From positions 62,001 through 126,000 of the forward strand of contig CANRFF010000003.1 of assembly GCA_947629825.1 (NCBI GenBank): a stretch of 64,000 nt of DNA, read 5' to 3'. Shown in pieces: positions 29,128-36,689 of the stretch; position 1 is the stretch's first letter; the number at the start of each line of letters is the position of its first letter. The notes under the pieces were generated by a model. That model saw only the letters and a program-made list of their open reading frames with translations. It did not search any database and was not told the DNA's origin. The translations under genes and the position numbers were made by a program. The DNA comes from an uncultured Anaeroplasmataceae bacterium (GTDB lineage: Bacteria; Bacillota_I; Bacilli_A; Acholeplasmatales; Anaeroplasmataceae).

Positions 29128-30321
29128 ATGAAAGTCATTCGAAAAATTCAAAAAGATATTTATTATGTCGGAGCGAGCGATCATCGGCTCGAACGGTTTG
29201 AAAATTTATTTTCGATTCCGCAGGGAGTCAGTTACAATTCTTATTTGATTGTCGATGAGAAAACGGCATTGTTGGATACGGTGGACGCCTCGGTGGGAGA
29301 AGTCTTTTTCGAACAGATCGAAAAGGTTTTGGAAAATCGACCGTTGGATTATCTGGTCATTCATCATTTGGAACCGGATCATAGCGCAATGATCGAAGAA
29401 GTTTTGCGAAGATATCCCGATACGACATTGGTCATCAATGCCAAAATGTCCGAAATGCTGAAAGCGTGGGTTCGTGTTCCTTATCGCTTTTCGGAGGTTC
29501 GGGAAAACGAAACGTTGTCTTTGGGAACGCACACTTTGAAATTTGTGATGGCGCCGATGGTTCATTGGCCGGAAGTGATGGTCAGTTATGAAACGCAAAA
29601 TCGGATTTTGTTCAGTGCCGATGCGTTCGGCACATTCGGGGCGTTGTCCGGAAATATTTTCAGCGACGAACTGACACCGGACGAGTCCTATTACGGTGAG
29701 GCTCGGAGATATTATGCGAATATTGTGGGGAAATACGGGTCTTTGGTTCAAGGCTTGTTCAAAAAACTGCAAGGAATCGATTTTCAGATGATTGCTCCGC
29801 TACATGGTCCGATTTTAAGAGGAGATCTTTCTCCGATATTGAATCGATATACCCAGTGGTCAACGTATCAGCCCGAAAGTAACGACGTTGTGATTTTTTA
29901 TTCGAGTATGTACCAGAATACGTATCGTACCTGTGAGGATCTGGCGTATCTGTTGGCGGAAAAAAACGTCAAAAATATCCGGATGTGGGACGTTTCCAAA
30001 ACGGAAGTTTCTTATTTGATTTCGGAAGTGTTCCGTTGTCGGACGATCGTGTTGGCGACGCCGACCTATAACGGAGGATTGTTTCCGAAAATGGCTGATT
30101 TCCTGCAGGATATGAAAGCGTTGAATGTGCAAAACCGCAATTTCGTATTGATTGAAAACGGCAGTTGGGCGCCGATGGCCAACAAACAAGTATCGGAAAT
30201 CGTCTCTTCTTTGAAAAATGTCCGGATTTCCGAATGTTCGTTGACGATTCGTACGAAATTCAACGAAGATCAGCTTCCGCTTTTAGAACAAATGGCCGAA
30301 GAAATCGCCCATTTACAATAG
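29128..30321 (+). CDS. Flavodiiron protein (FprA-type A flavoprotein)
   Basis: A 397-residue cytoplasmic flavodiiron protein that reduces O2 to water and/or NO to N2O using an FMN and a di-iron site. The metallo-beta-lactamase-like domain (residues 1-250) has all diiron ligands: His80, Glu82, Asp84 (HLEPDH), His146 (VHWPEV), Asp165 (FSADAFG) and His226 (APLHGP). The flavodoxin domain runs from 252 (FYSSMYQNT, TPTYNGGLFP). This is a typical enzyme of anaerobes exposed to oxygen, so an oxygen-sensitive lifestyle is inferred. AAGGGGAAATT precedes the start. It lies between the M16C and HD genes in one apparent operon. Confidence 0.96.
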   Translation: MKVIRKIQKDIYYVGASDHRLERFENLFSIPQGVSYNSYLIVDEKTALLDTVDASVGEVFFEQIEKVLENRPLDYLVIHHLEPDHSAMIEEVLRRYPDTTLVINAKMSEMLKAWVRVPYRFSEVRENETLSLGTHTLKFVMAPMVHWPEVMVSYETQNRILFSADAFGTFGALSGNIFSDELTPDESYYGEARRYYANIVGKYGSLVQGLFKKLQGIDFQMIAPLHGPILRGDLSPILNRYTQWSTYQPESNDVVIFYSSMYQNTYRTCEDLAYLLAEKNVKNIRMWDVSKTEVSYLISEVFRCRTIVLATPTYNGGLFPKMADFLQDMKALNVQNRNFVLIENGSWAPMANKQVSEIVSSLKNVRISECSLTIRTKFNEDQLPLLEQMAEEIAHLQ

Positions 30322-30337
30322 AAAGGAAACGAAAGAT

Positions 30338-31564
30338 ATGTTTCGAAAATGGGAACGTTGTAAAGTGTTTCGGGATCCGATTCATACGTATATTCGGGTA
30401 GAGGATCCGTTGATATTGGATTTGATTGATTCCAAAGAAGTTCAAAGACTTCGCCGGATCCGGCAGTTGAGTGGAGTCTCCATGGTGTTTCAAACGGCGG
30501 AACATTCGAGATTTACTCATGCGCTGGGAGCCTATGAAGTCGCAAGATTGGTGTTGGAACAAGTCGAGGGAATCGAAGTTCTGACCGAATATGAACAAAT
30601 GGTATTGAAATGTGCGGCGTTGCTTCACGACATCGGACATGGTCCGTATTCTCATGCGTTTGAACAGGTTTTGAAAATCTCTCACGAGGAAATGACATGT
30701 CGTATGATTTTAAGTCCGAAGACGCAAGTTCATCGGATTTTGCACCGGTATGAGCCTTCATTGGCCGAAGATATTGCGTCCGTAATTGCTCATCAGGGAA
30801 AATTTCCTTTGATCGAATCTTTGGTTTCTTCCCAGTTGGATGTCGATCGTATGGATTATCTGACCAGAGATGCGTATTTCACGGGAGCTACCTACGGAAC
30901 GATTGACATTCCCCGGATTTTACGGAGTATGAAAATTATCGACGGGAAATTGGTATATCGTGCTTCCGGAGTTCATACCATCGAATCTTATCTGATGAGT
31001 CGGTACCATATGTATTATCAGGTCTATTTTCATCCGGTTGCCCGGGCGTATGAATTGTTGTTGGAAAGCATCTATAAAAGAATTTACGATCTGAGTGAAC
31101 AAAAAGTACCGTTGAATGCGTCGATTTCTTCGTTTATGAATGTCATTTCCAATCAAGAAGACGTGATGTCTTATATCGATCTTGACGATGCGTATGTCAA
31201 TGGGTTTATCAAACAACTGACGCACAGCGAAGATGAGATTTTATGTAAACTTGCGAATTCTTTTGAAAACCGCAAATTGTTTTCTTATGTCGATTTGGCC
31301 AATCATCCCGACCCTGTGTGGTTGGATTCTTTGAAAAAAAAGTATGCCGAATCCGACGGGGCCCGTTATTTTTATTATGAGATTACCGTATCTCAGGCAG
31401 CCTATTTGGAAATGAACGGCGAAGAAAATCTGAAAATCAAAATATTGCTTCCGAACGGAGAAATCCGCCAACTGAACGAATATTCGGCCATTGTCAATAA
31501 CTTTACGGAACTGGGATATAAAAAATTGAGCAGGGTGTATTATTTCGATGAATCCGAAATCTAG
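30338..31564 (+). CDS. HD-domain phosphohydrolase (YwfO/dGTPase-like)
   Basis: A 408-residue HD-superfamily enzyme. The motif set His61 (RFTHALG), His97-Asp98 (LLHDIGHGPYSH) and Asp168 (SSQLDVDRMDYL) fits the metal site of dNTP triphosphohydrolases. The N-terminus KVFRDPIHTYIRVED matches Bacillus YwfO-type proteins. It probably hydrolyses dGTP or other nucleotides to nucleoside and triphosphate; the exact substrate is unknown. The ribosome site AGAAAGGAAACGAAAG precedes ATG. The end overlaps rnmV by 17 bp, indicating coupled translation. Confidence 0.9.
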   Translation: MFRKWERCKVFRDPIHTYIRVEDPLILDLIDSKEVQRLRRIRQLSGVSMVFQTAEHSRFTHALGAYEVARLVLEQVEGIEVLTEYEQMVLKCAALLHDIGHGPYSHAFEQVLKISHEEMTCRMILSPKTQVHRILHRYEPSLAEDIASVIAHQGKFPLIESLVSSQLDVDRMDYLTRDAYFTGATYGTIDIPRILRSMKIIDGKLVYRASGVHTIESYLMSRYHMYYQVYFHPVARAYELLLESIYKRIYDLSEQKVPLNASISSFMNVISNQEDVMSYIDLDDAYVNGFIKQLTHSEDEILCKLANSFENRKLFSYVDLANHPDPVWLDSLKKKYAESDGARYFYYEITVSQAAYLEMNGEENLKIKILLPNGEIRQLNEYSAIVNNFTELGYKKLSRVYYFDESEI

Positions 31565-32093
31565 TGTTTTGGTTGTTGAAGGAAAGCATGACGAGATGCA
31601 AATTCGTAAAGTGTATCCCGAGGCACAAATCGTATTGACCAACGGAATAGAGGTTTCTTCGGAAACCCTTCGTTTTTTGAAAACGTTGAGTCGGGATCAT
31701 GAAATCATCATTATGACCGATCCCGATCACCCCGGAGAAAAAATCAGGAGAATGGTAACCGAAGTCGTTCCCGATGCGATTCAGGTTTTTTTGCCGAAAG
31801 AAAAGTGTATCGGACGGAACGGAAAAAAAGTCGGAGTGGAACATGCTTCCTGTCAAACGATCCGACAGGCGTTGAACTATCAGATCCATTCTTCCGACAG
31901 AGCGGTCTTTCAGATGCAGGATCTTTTCGATTTGGGATTGATCGGTCAAAAACAAAGTGCCGAAATCCGAGCCGAAATTTCCGAAAGATATCATATCGGA
32001 AAACCGAATGCCAAAACGTTTCTGAAACGGATCAACATGTTGAACATTACGAAAGAAGAATTAAAGGAGGCTGTATGCCGTCATCGAAAATAA
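31548..32093 (+). CDS. rnmV: Ribonuclease M5
   Basis: A 181-residue Toprim-domain nuclease that matures 5S rRNA from its precursor. Toprim motifs are VVEGKHD at the start, the acidic MTDPDHPGEKIR, and GVEHA. The C-terminal half (DLGLIGQ, RYHIGKPNAKTFLKRIN) matches RNase M5. As in Bacillus, ksgA follows; here they overlap by 19 bp, coupling the two rRNA maturation steps. It overlaps the HD gene by 17 bp. Confidence 0.95.
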   Translation: MNPKSSVLVVEGKHDEMQIRKVYPEAQIVLTNGIEVSSETLRFLKTLSRDHEIIIMTDPDHPGEKIRRMVTEVVPDAIQVFLPKEKCIGRNGKKVGVEHASCQTIRQALNYQIHSSDRAVFQMQDLFDLGLIGQKQSAEIRAEISERYHIGKPNAKTFLKRINMLNITKEELKEAVCRHRK

Positions 32094-32941
32094 AACCGTC
32101 TTCGGCGGTTCAAAACCAGTTGAATCGTCATCATCTTTCCGCCAAAAAGAAATACGGACAGAATTTTTTGATTCGAAACGATATTTTGAAACGAATCGTT
32201 GACGTTGCCGAAATCACGAAAAAAGATGCCGTCATCGAAATCGGACCCGGACTGGGAGCCTTGACCCGATATCTTTGTGAAGCAAGTGGGTTCGTTTTGG
32301 CGTATGAAATCGATGAAAGGCTTCGGCCGTTATTGGAAGAAAATTTAAAAGAATTTGCCAATTATCAAATCATTTGGGACGATGTTCTCAAAAGAGATCT
32401 GGCGAAGGATATCGAGTTATATATTCCCAAAGGGACTTCGGTTTATGTCGTGGCAAATTTGCCGTATTATATTACAACGCCGATTTTGTTTAAATTTTTG
32501 GAAGAAGCCCCACAGATTCTCCGATATGTGATGATGATGCAGTATGAGGTGGCACAACGGATTTGCGGAGTGCCTCAGACGAAAGATTATAATGCGTTGA
32601 GTGTGGCCATTGCTTATCGGGCCACCGCTTCCAATGTTTTTTGTGTGCCGAAAACGGCGTTTGTTCCGATGCCGCAGGTAGATAGTGCCGTTGTCCGCTT
32701 GGACGTGGATTCGATTCCGAAAATCAAAGCGGTCGACGAAGACTTTTTCTTTCGTCTGATTCGTTTGTGTTTTCGTCAGCGCAGAAAAACGCTTTGGAAC
32801 AACTTGTCTTTTTCATTTCCGAAAGACCTTTTGAAACAATGCTTTTTTGAATTGAACCTTCCGCTTTCGGTACGAGCCGAAGAGTTGAATGTGTATGAAC
32901 TGGTTCAACTGGCCGATTGGTTCACAAATTCGGGGAAATAG
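32075..32941 (+). CDS. ksgA: 16S rRNA dimethyladenosine transferase
   Basis: A 288-residue SAM-dependent enzyme that dimethylates two adjacent adenosines near the 3' end of 16S rRNA (A1518/A1519 in E. coli), late in small-subunit assembly. KYGQNFLIR, EIGPGLGALTRYL (SAM site) and VANLPYYITTPI (catalytic NLPY) are intact. The start ATG 32075 is fixed by a perfect AAAGGAGG 4-5 nt upstream; the open frame extends 270 bp further upstream but only as an overlap with rnmV. A 40-residue basic lead (MPSSKIKPSS...) precedes the core. Confidence 0.96.
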   Translation: MPSSKIKPSSAVQNQLNRHHLSAKKKYGQNFLIRNDILKRIVDVAEITKKDAVIEIGPGLGALTRYLCEASGFVLAYEIDERLRPLLEENLKEFANYQIIWDDVLKRDLAKDIELYIPKGTSVYVVANLPYYITTPILFKFLEEAPQILRYVMMMQYEVAQRICGVPQTKDYNALSVAIAYRATASNVFCVPKTAFVPMPQVDSAVVRLDVDSIPKIKAVDEDFFFRLIRLCFRQRRKTLWNNLSFSFPKDLLKQCFFELNLPLSVRAEELNVYELVQLADWFTNSGK

Positions 32942-32968
32942 TCATACAATAGTTTGGGTGAATATGGT

Positions 32969-33736
32969 TTGAAAAAGGGAGATATTGTCGGAAGAATTTC
33001 TTATCGGAAAGATATTGTTTTCATCATCAGCGAAATCAAAGAAGATATTGCGATTTTGCAGGGACTTTATGTTCGGTTGGTGGCGGATAGTCCGCTTTCC
33101 GATTTGGAACTGATCGATGATGATTTTTTGGTTCGATATGAAGAAAACGAAAAAGAATATCAGGAAAGTATTATCAATACTTATAAGAAAAAAATAGGAC
33201 ATATTACCGGAAAAATACTTCACTTCGACAGCGATCCGTTTTATCTGACGAAATGTCTGAATCTATATCGTTCTTTAAATATTTATGCGTATGGGGTCGA
33301 GTTGGAAGAATCTTTGATGGCGGAACATATTTTATCTTATGTTCAGAAAATCCGTCCCAATATTATTGTGTTGACGGGGCATGATTCCTATAATCAGAAA
33401 GGTGTCGGCGATTTGCGGAATTATCGGAATTCCATGAATTTTCTCAAAGCCGTGATCAAGGTTCGGGAACGATACAGTCTGGACGATATTTGTATTTTTG
33501 CGGGGGCTTGCGGAAGCAATGCGGAGGCTTTGATTGCGGGAGGAGCCAATTTCGCTTCTTCGTTCGACAGAGCCAATATCGAAGCATTCGATCCGGCGAT
33601 TGTTGCGGTCTTGGTGGCAATTACACCACTGAATCAGTTGATCGACATCAATCATTTGTATAATTTTTCGAAAATGAAAAAGGGAAGCATCGGCGGTGTG
33701 GAAACTTACGGAAAAATGCGACTGTTGATGCGGTAA
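32969..33736 (+). CDS. yabG: YabG-type sporulation protease (peptidase U57)
   Basis: A 255-residue protein matching YabG, which in Bacillus subtilis is a spore-coat-associated protease expressed late in sporulation. Conserved blocks: GDIVGRISY at the start, ILHFDSDPFYLTKCLNLY, IVLTGHDSYNQKG, FAGACGSN, GANFASSFDRANIEA, and GSIGGVETYGKMR near the end. The region between the N-terminal and catalytic parts is shorter than in B. subtilis. TTG 32969 is chosen as start because GGGTGA lies 7 nt upstream and it aligns with the family N-terminus; TTG 32954 is an alternative. It keeps the Bacillus position between ksgA and ispE, without veg. Confidence 0.9.
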   Translation: MKKGDIVGRISYRKDIVFIISEIKEDIAILQGLYVRLVADSPLSDLELIDDDFLVRYEENEKEYQESIINTYKKKIGHITGKILHFDSDPFYLTKCLNLYRSLNIYAYGVELEESLMAEHILSYVQKIRPNIIVLTGHDSYNQKGVGDLRNYRNSMNFLKAVIKVRERYSLDDICIFAGACGSNAEALIAGGANFASSFDRANIEAFDPAIVAVLVAITPLNQLIDINHLYNFSKMKKGSIGGVETYGKMRLLMR

Positions 33737-33746
33737 GGAGGTAATG

Positions 33747-34568
33747 ATGATTTTTGAAAGAGCCTATGCCAAAATCAATTTGGCGTTGGAAGTATTCGCT
33801 TTGAAAGACGGGTATCATCCCGTTTGTAATCTGATGGTTCCGATTTCCGTCTACGACGAATTGTTTTTTCAAAAATCGCCGACAGACGAAATCGACTGTC
33901 CGGAAATTGCGCAGGAAGATAATCTCTGTTGGAAAGCCATTCGGTTGTTTAAAGAAAAATATCATATCGAAGAGGGCGTTTCACTGATTTTAAAGAAAAA
34001 CATTCCGATGCAAGCGGGACTGGCGGGAGGAAGCAGTGATGCGGCGGCGACGTTGCGTGGTTTGAATCGCTTGTTTCAAGTAAATGCTCCTTTGGAAGAA
34101 TTGTCGGACTTGGCGGTTCAACTCGGAATGGACGTTCCGTTTTTTCTCCATACGAAAGCGGCACTGTGCAGCGGAAGAGGAGAAATTGTGGAATTGTTGC
34201 CGTTTCCGGTCGTTTCGCTTCCGATTCTGTTGATCAAACCTCCGTTCGGTCTTTCCACCAAAGAAATTTATCAACAATATGTCTATGACGGGATTTCGAA
34301 GAGCCGGCAAATTCAGGCTCTTTTACAGGCGCTTCCCGAAGGAGATGTTTCTTCTTTGGAAGAAAATACGTTCAATGATCTGGAAAAGACGGCACTGCAA
34401 AACGAAACTTTAAATGAAATTTTCGACCGTTTGAAACATTTGAGTTATGCACCTCATCTGAGCGGAAGTGGGCCGACGATTTTCCTTCTTGATGCGACGG
34501 CAATGGATTTCGACATCATTCAAAAAGAATTTCCGGAATGTCAAGTCATCTTTTGTCGAACACAATAA
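33747..34568 (+). CDS. ispE: 4-diphosphocytidyl-2-C-methyl-D-erythritol kinase
   Basis: A 273-residue GHMP kinase of the MEP (non-mevalonate) isoprenoid pathway; it phosphorylates CDP-methylerythritol with ATP in the cytoplasm. The N-terminus AYAKINLALEV and the ATP loop PMQAGLAGGSSDAAATLRGL are diagnostic. The C-terminal LSGSGPTIF is also conserved. Two adjacent ATGs occur; 33747 has AAGGAGG at 5-nt spacing and is preferred over 33744 (2 nt). It ends the run, with a terminator overlapping its stop codon. Confidence 0.95.
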   Translation: MIFERAYAKINLALEVFALKDGYHPVCNLMVPISVYDELFFQKSPTDEIDCPEIAQEDNLCWKAIRLFKEKYHIEEGVSLILKKNIPMQAGLAGGSSDAAATLRGLNRLFQVNAPLEELSDLAVQLGMDVPFFLHTKAALCSGRGEIVELLPFPVVSLPILLIKPPFGLSTKEIYQQYVYDGISKSRQIQALLQALPEGDVSSLEENTFNDLEKTALQNETLNEIFDRLKHLSYAPHLSGSGPTIFLLDATAMDFDIIQKEFPECQVIFCRTQ

Positions 34569-34598
34569 GTAAAGTTTTCTTTACTTTTTGTTTTTTTT
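34566..34598 (+). terminator. Terminator of the rnmV-ksgA-yabG-ispE run
   Basis: The perfect stem AAGTAAAG/CTTTACTT with loop TTTT and a T-rich tail begins at the ispE stop codon. Confidence 0.85.
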
Positions 34599-34599
34599 G

Positions 34600-34608
34600 T
34601 GTTATACT
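34600..34608 (+). promoter_or_regulatory. Extended -10 promoter before a candidate small RNA
   Basis: TGT-TATACT follows directly on the ispE terminator. No -35 box is convincing. Confidence 0.45.
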
Positions 34609-34614
34609 GAAAAT

Positions 34615-34717
34615 AAGGGAAAATCCCGAGAGTTTAAAAAGCGGGTTTTCAGAAAGAAGCACCATCCTTTCTTTTATATTTTTATGGAAAACAGTTCTGA
34701 TTCGGGACTGTTTTTTC
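34615..34717 (+). ncRNA. Candidate small RNA of about 100 nt
   Basis: Between a likely promoter (34600-34608) and a good terminator (34688-34717) lies a segment with no credible gene. It contains a strong stem AAAATCCCG/CGGGTTTT (34620-34649, one bulged T) with an A-rich loop. I recognise no known RNA family. It could be an independent RNA or a remnant leader. Confidence 0.35.
34688..34717 (+). terminator. Terminator of the candidate small RNA
   Basis: The stem AAACAGTTC/GGACTGTTT (one G-U pair) is followed by a run of T. Confidence 0.75.
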
Positions 34718-34744
34718 TTGAACGGGCAAAAATGAAATAACCTC

Positions 34745-34772
34745 TTGAAATTTATTTTTCTTGTGCTATAAT
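34745..34772 (+). promoter_or_regulatory. Promoter of tRNA-Gly
   Basis: TTGAAA (34745-34750), a 16-bp spacer and TATAAT (34767-34772) with TGC just before it, 20 bp before the tRNA. Confidence 0.8.
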
Positions 34773-34791
34773 AAAAATGCATTAAATCTTT

Positions 34792-34866
34792 GCCGCAGTA
34801 GTACAACGGTTAGTACCTATGCTTGCCATGCATATGATGACGGTTCGATTCCGTTCTGTGGCTCCA
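34792..34866 (+). tRNA. tRNA-Gly (anticodon GCC)
   Basis: It folds into a complete cloverleaf. The acceptor stem GCCGCAG/CTGTGGC has one G-U pair. The D arm is GTAC/GTAC. The anticodon stem TATGC/GCATA encloses TTGCCAT with anticodon GCC. The T loop is TTCGATT. The 3' CCA is encoded. It has its own promoter and terminator and so is a single-gene unit. Confidence 0.96.
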
Positions 34867-34876
34867 TATTGTATTT

Positions 34877-34904
34877 CGGTCGAACTTTTCAGTTCGATTT
34901 TTTA
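34877..34904 (+). terminator. Terminator of tRNA-Gly
   Basis: The stem GTCGAAC/GTTCGAT with a six-base loop and T run starts 11 bp after the CCA end. Confidence 0.85.
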
Positions 34905-34938
34905 ATATCAAAAGAATACAAGGTCGAAAAGCGAAAAA

Positions 34939-35043
34939 ATGTGTGATAAATATTTGACAGTCGCTTCAATCAAAGATAAGGAAAGGGTTGAATTTTTCAA
35001 ACGACGATTGAAATCTTTGGAAAAAGCGATGACGAATGAATGA
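34939..35043 (+). CDS. Possible small protein (34 aa)
   Basis: ATG 34939 opens a 34-codon frame: MCDKYLTVASIKDKERVEF, then a basic helical tail (KRRLKSLEKAMTNE). The codons resemble those of genuine genes here and the tail is coiled-coil-like. Against it, no good ribosome site is near (only AAGG about 16 nt away) and the size is near chance. It sits in the gap between tRNA-Gly and the HtrA-like gene. Confidence 0.3.
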   Translation: MCDKYLTVASIKDKERVEFFKRRLKSLEKAMTNE

Positions 35044-35085
35044 GTTTCTGTTTTTTCAAAAAAAGTTTTTTTCAAACGCAATTTG

Positions 35086-35094
35086 TGCTATAAT
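35086..35094 (+). promoter_or_regulatory. Extended -10 promoter of the HtrA-like gene
   Basis: TGC-TATAAT; the surrounding TTGTGCTATAATAAA is identical to that of the tRNA-Gly promoter 320 bp upstream. Confidence 0.7.
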
Positions 35095-35159
35095 AAATTT
35101 TATTCCGAAGAATAAAAAAAATTATGATAAAAAATCCAAACGAACAGGAGGCTTTTTTT

Positions 35160-36413
35160 ATGAGAAAAATGATTACGAAAACCATTGGTTTTGTCTTGTT
35201 GACACTGTCTTTGTCTGCTTGTACGCAAAAAGAAAAAACGCCCGATTCCGAAACTCCCAAAACGTATGAGGTCATTATGTCGGAAGGAAGTTCCGATGTG
35301 AAATCATCCGCAGTGGAAACGTTGGCGGAAATTCGTCCGTCTGTTGTCGATGTTACCAGTACGTCAAGTTCGGGGGTCAGTAGCGGAAGCGGAGTGATTA
35401 TTGCGGGAGCCGGACAAAGTCAATCGGCTTACGAACAGTATTTTATTGTAACCAATCATCATGTCATCAGTGACGGAACGTCTTTTAAAGTCGATGTTTT
35501 GACGATTGAATCCGACGGGTCGGAATCCACGACCGCATATAATGCGACGTTGATCGGCAGTTCTTTGAAACGGGATATTGCGGTTTTGTCCGTTCGTCCG
35601 CCGAAAGGAACGGTTTTTCAAATGGCGACGTTTATTTCGGATAGTGATACGGTTTCGGTCGGAACGGAAGTGTATGCGATCGGAAATCCTCTGGGAATTT
35701 TGGGAGGTACCGTAACGCACGGAATTGTTTCCGCAACGCAAAGAACCGTCAGTGTCGGTGAAATCGGGTCGATGACGTTGATGCAGACAGACGCTTCGAT
35801 CAACGGAGGAAATTCCGGAGGGGGACTGTTTGACAAAACGGGAAAATTGATCGGAATCATCAATTCCGGATATGATACCTACAACAATCAAAGCGTTGAA
35901 GGTTTGAATTTTGCCATTCCGGCCAACGATGCGAAATATGCAGTTCAAAAATTGATTGAAACTCACGAAGAAGAAAACAATGTTGTGACGAAATACGGAT
36001 ATGTTCAAGGAGATGTCCAACTGGATCTGACGTATTCTACCACAAGTCTTTATGACAATGCGGATTTGTCTTCCGGAAGTACTTATTTGGTTGCGGGTGC
36101 TTCATCGACAACCAGTCCGGTTTATTCCGCTTGGCAGAACAACACCAAGGTTTTGACGTCCATCACCATCAATGAAACGAAATATCCTTTGACGGAAGAA
36201 AAAGAAAGTTCTTATTCCCTGACTTCGCTTGCCGATGAAATTTTGGCAAAAATCAAAGCGGAAGACGAAGTGGTTTTCGAATATCGGGATATTCTTTCAA
36301 AATCGCTTGGCGGTCTTGGCCATTTCGGTATGTCTTATTACTATGTGGATTCGACGGTGAAAACTTGTCGTTTTGTTGCCGAACAGTATATTTACGAACC
36401 GAATATCGCTTAA
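35160..36413 (+). CDS. HtrA-like trypsin-fold serine protease, lipoprotein
   Basis: A 417-residue lipoprotein (lipobox LSAC, Cys21) with a trypsin-like S1C domain. The catalytic triad is His101 (TNHHVI), Asp139 (KRDIAVL) and Ser219 (INGGNSGGGLF). It should act outside the membrane in quality control of secreted proteins. Residues 285-417 replace the usual PDZ domain; they share no clear PDZ motif (no GLGI loop), so this may be a divergent PDZ or another domain. Start ATG 35160 has AGGAGG 8 nt upstream; earlier ATGs lack one. It stands alone with its own promoter and terminator. Confidence 0.92.
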   Translation: MRKMITKTIGFVLLTLSLSACTQKEKTPDSETPKTYEVIMSEGSSDVKSSAVETLAEIRPSVVDVTSTSSSGVSSGSGVIIAGAGQSQSAYEQYFIVTNHHVISDGTSFKVDVLTIESDGSESTTAYNATLIGSSLKRDIAVLSVRPPKGTVFQMATFISDSDTVSVGTEVYAIGNPLGILGGTVTHGIVSATQRTVSVGEIGSMTLMQTDASINGGNSGGGLFDKTGKLIGIINSGYDTYNNQSVEGLNFAIPANDAKYAVQKLIETHEEENNVVTKYGYVQGDVQLDLTYSTTSLYDNADLSSGSTYLVAGASSTTSPVYSAWQNNTKVLTSITINETKYPLTEEKESSYSLTSLADEILAKIKAEDEVVFEYRDILSKSLGGLGHFGMSYYYVDSTVKTCRFVAEQYIYEPNIA

Positions 36414-36449
36414 GTGGGTTTCATAGTGCATTAAAAAAGAGATATCAAT

Positions 36450-36481
36450 AAAAACTACGGAAGTTTTCCGTGGTTTTTTTC
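36450..36481 (+). terminator. Terminator of the HtrA-like gene
   Basis: The stem AACTACGGAA/TTCCGTGGTT (one G-U pair) is followed by seven T. Between it and 36690 I see only AT-rich sequence with weak -10-like boxes. Confidence 0.8.
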
Positions 36482-36689
36482 TTCGTTCGTTGAAATTCTT
36501 ACAAAAAATATTTTTGGAAAAACTCAAAAGAATGTTTTTATATTTCCAAAAGAAGAGAAGCGAACAACGAAAAGAAAATCATATTGAAACGGAAAACGGA
36601 TCTGTCTTTCAAAGTACTCGGCATGTTTGCCATTTGCGAAAAAAAGTGGTAAAATAATAGAGATTTTAAGGAAAACAGAGGAAGAAATG

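Noticed and set aside
31805-32074. Upstream extension of ksgA by 90 codons
   Set aside because: It overlaps rnmV in another frame and the perfect AAAGGAGG site fixes the start at 32075.
34684-34740. An 18-codon frame beginning ATG-GAA-AAC
   Set aside because: It runs through a terminator hairpin and has no ribosome site.
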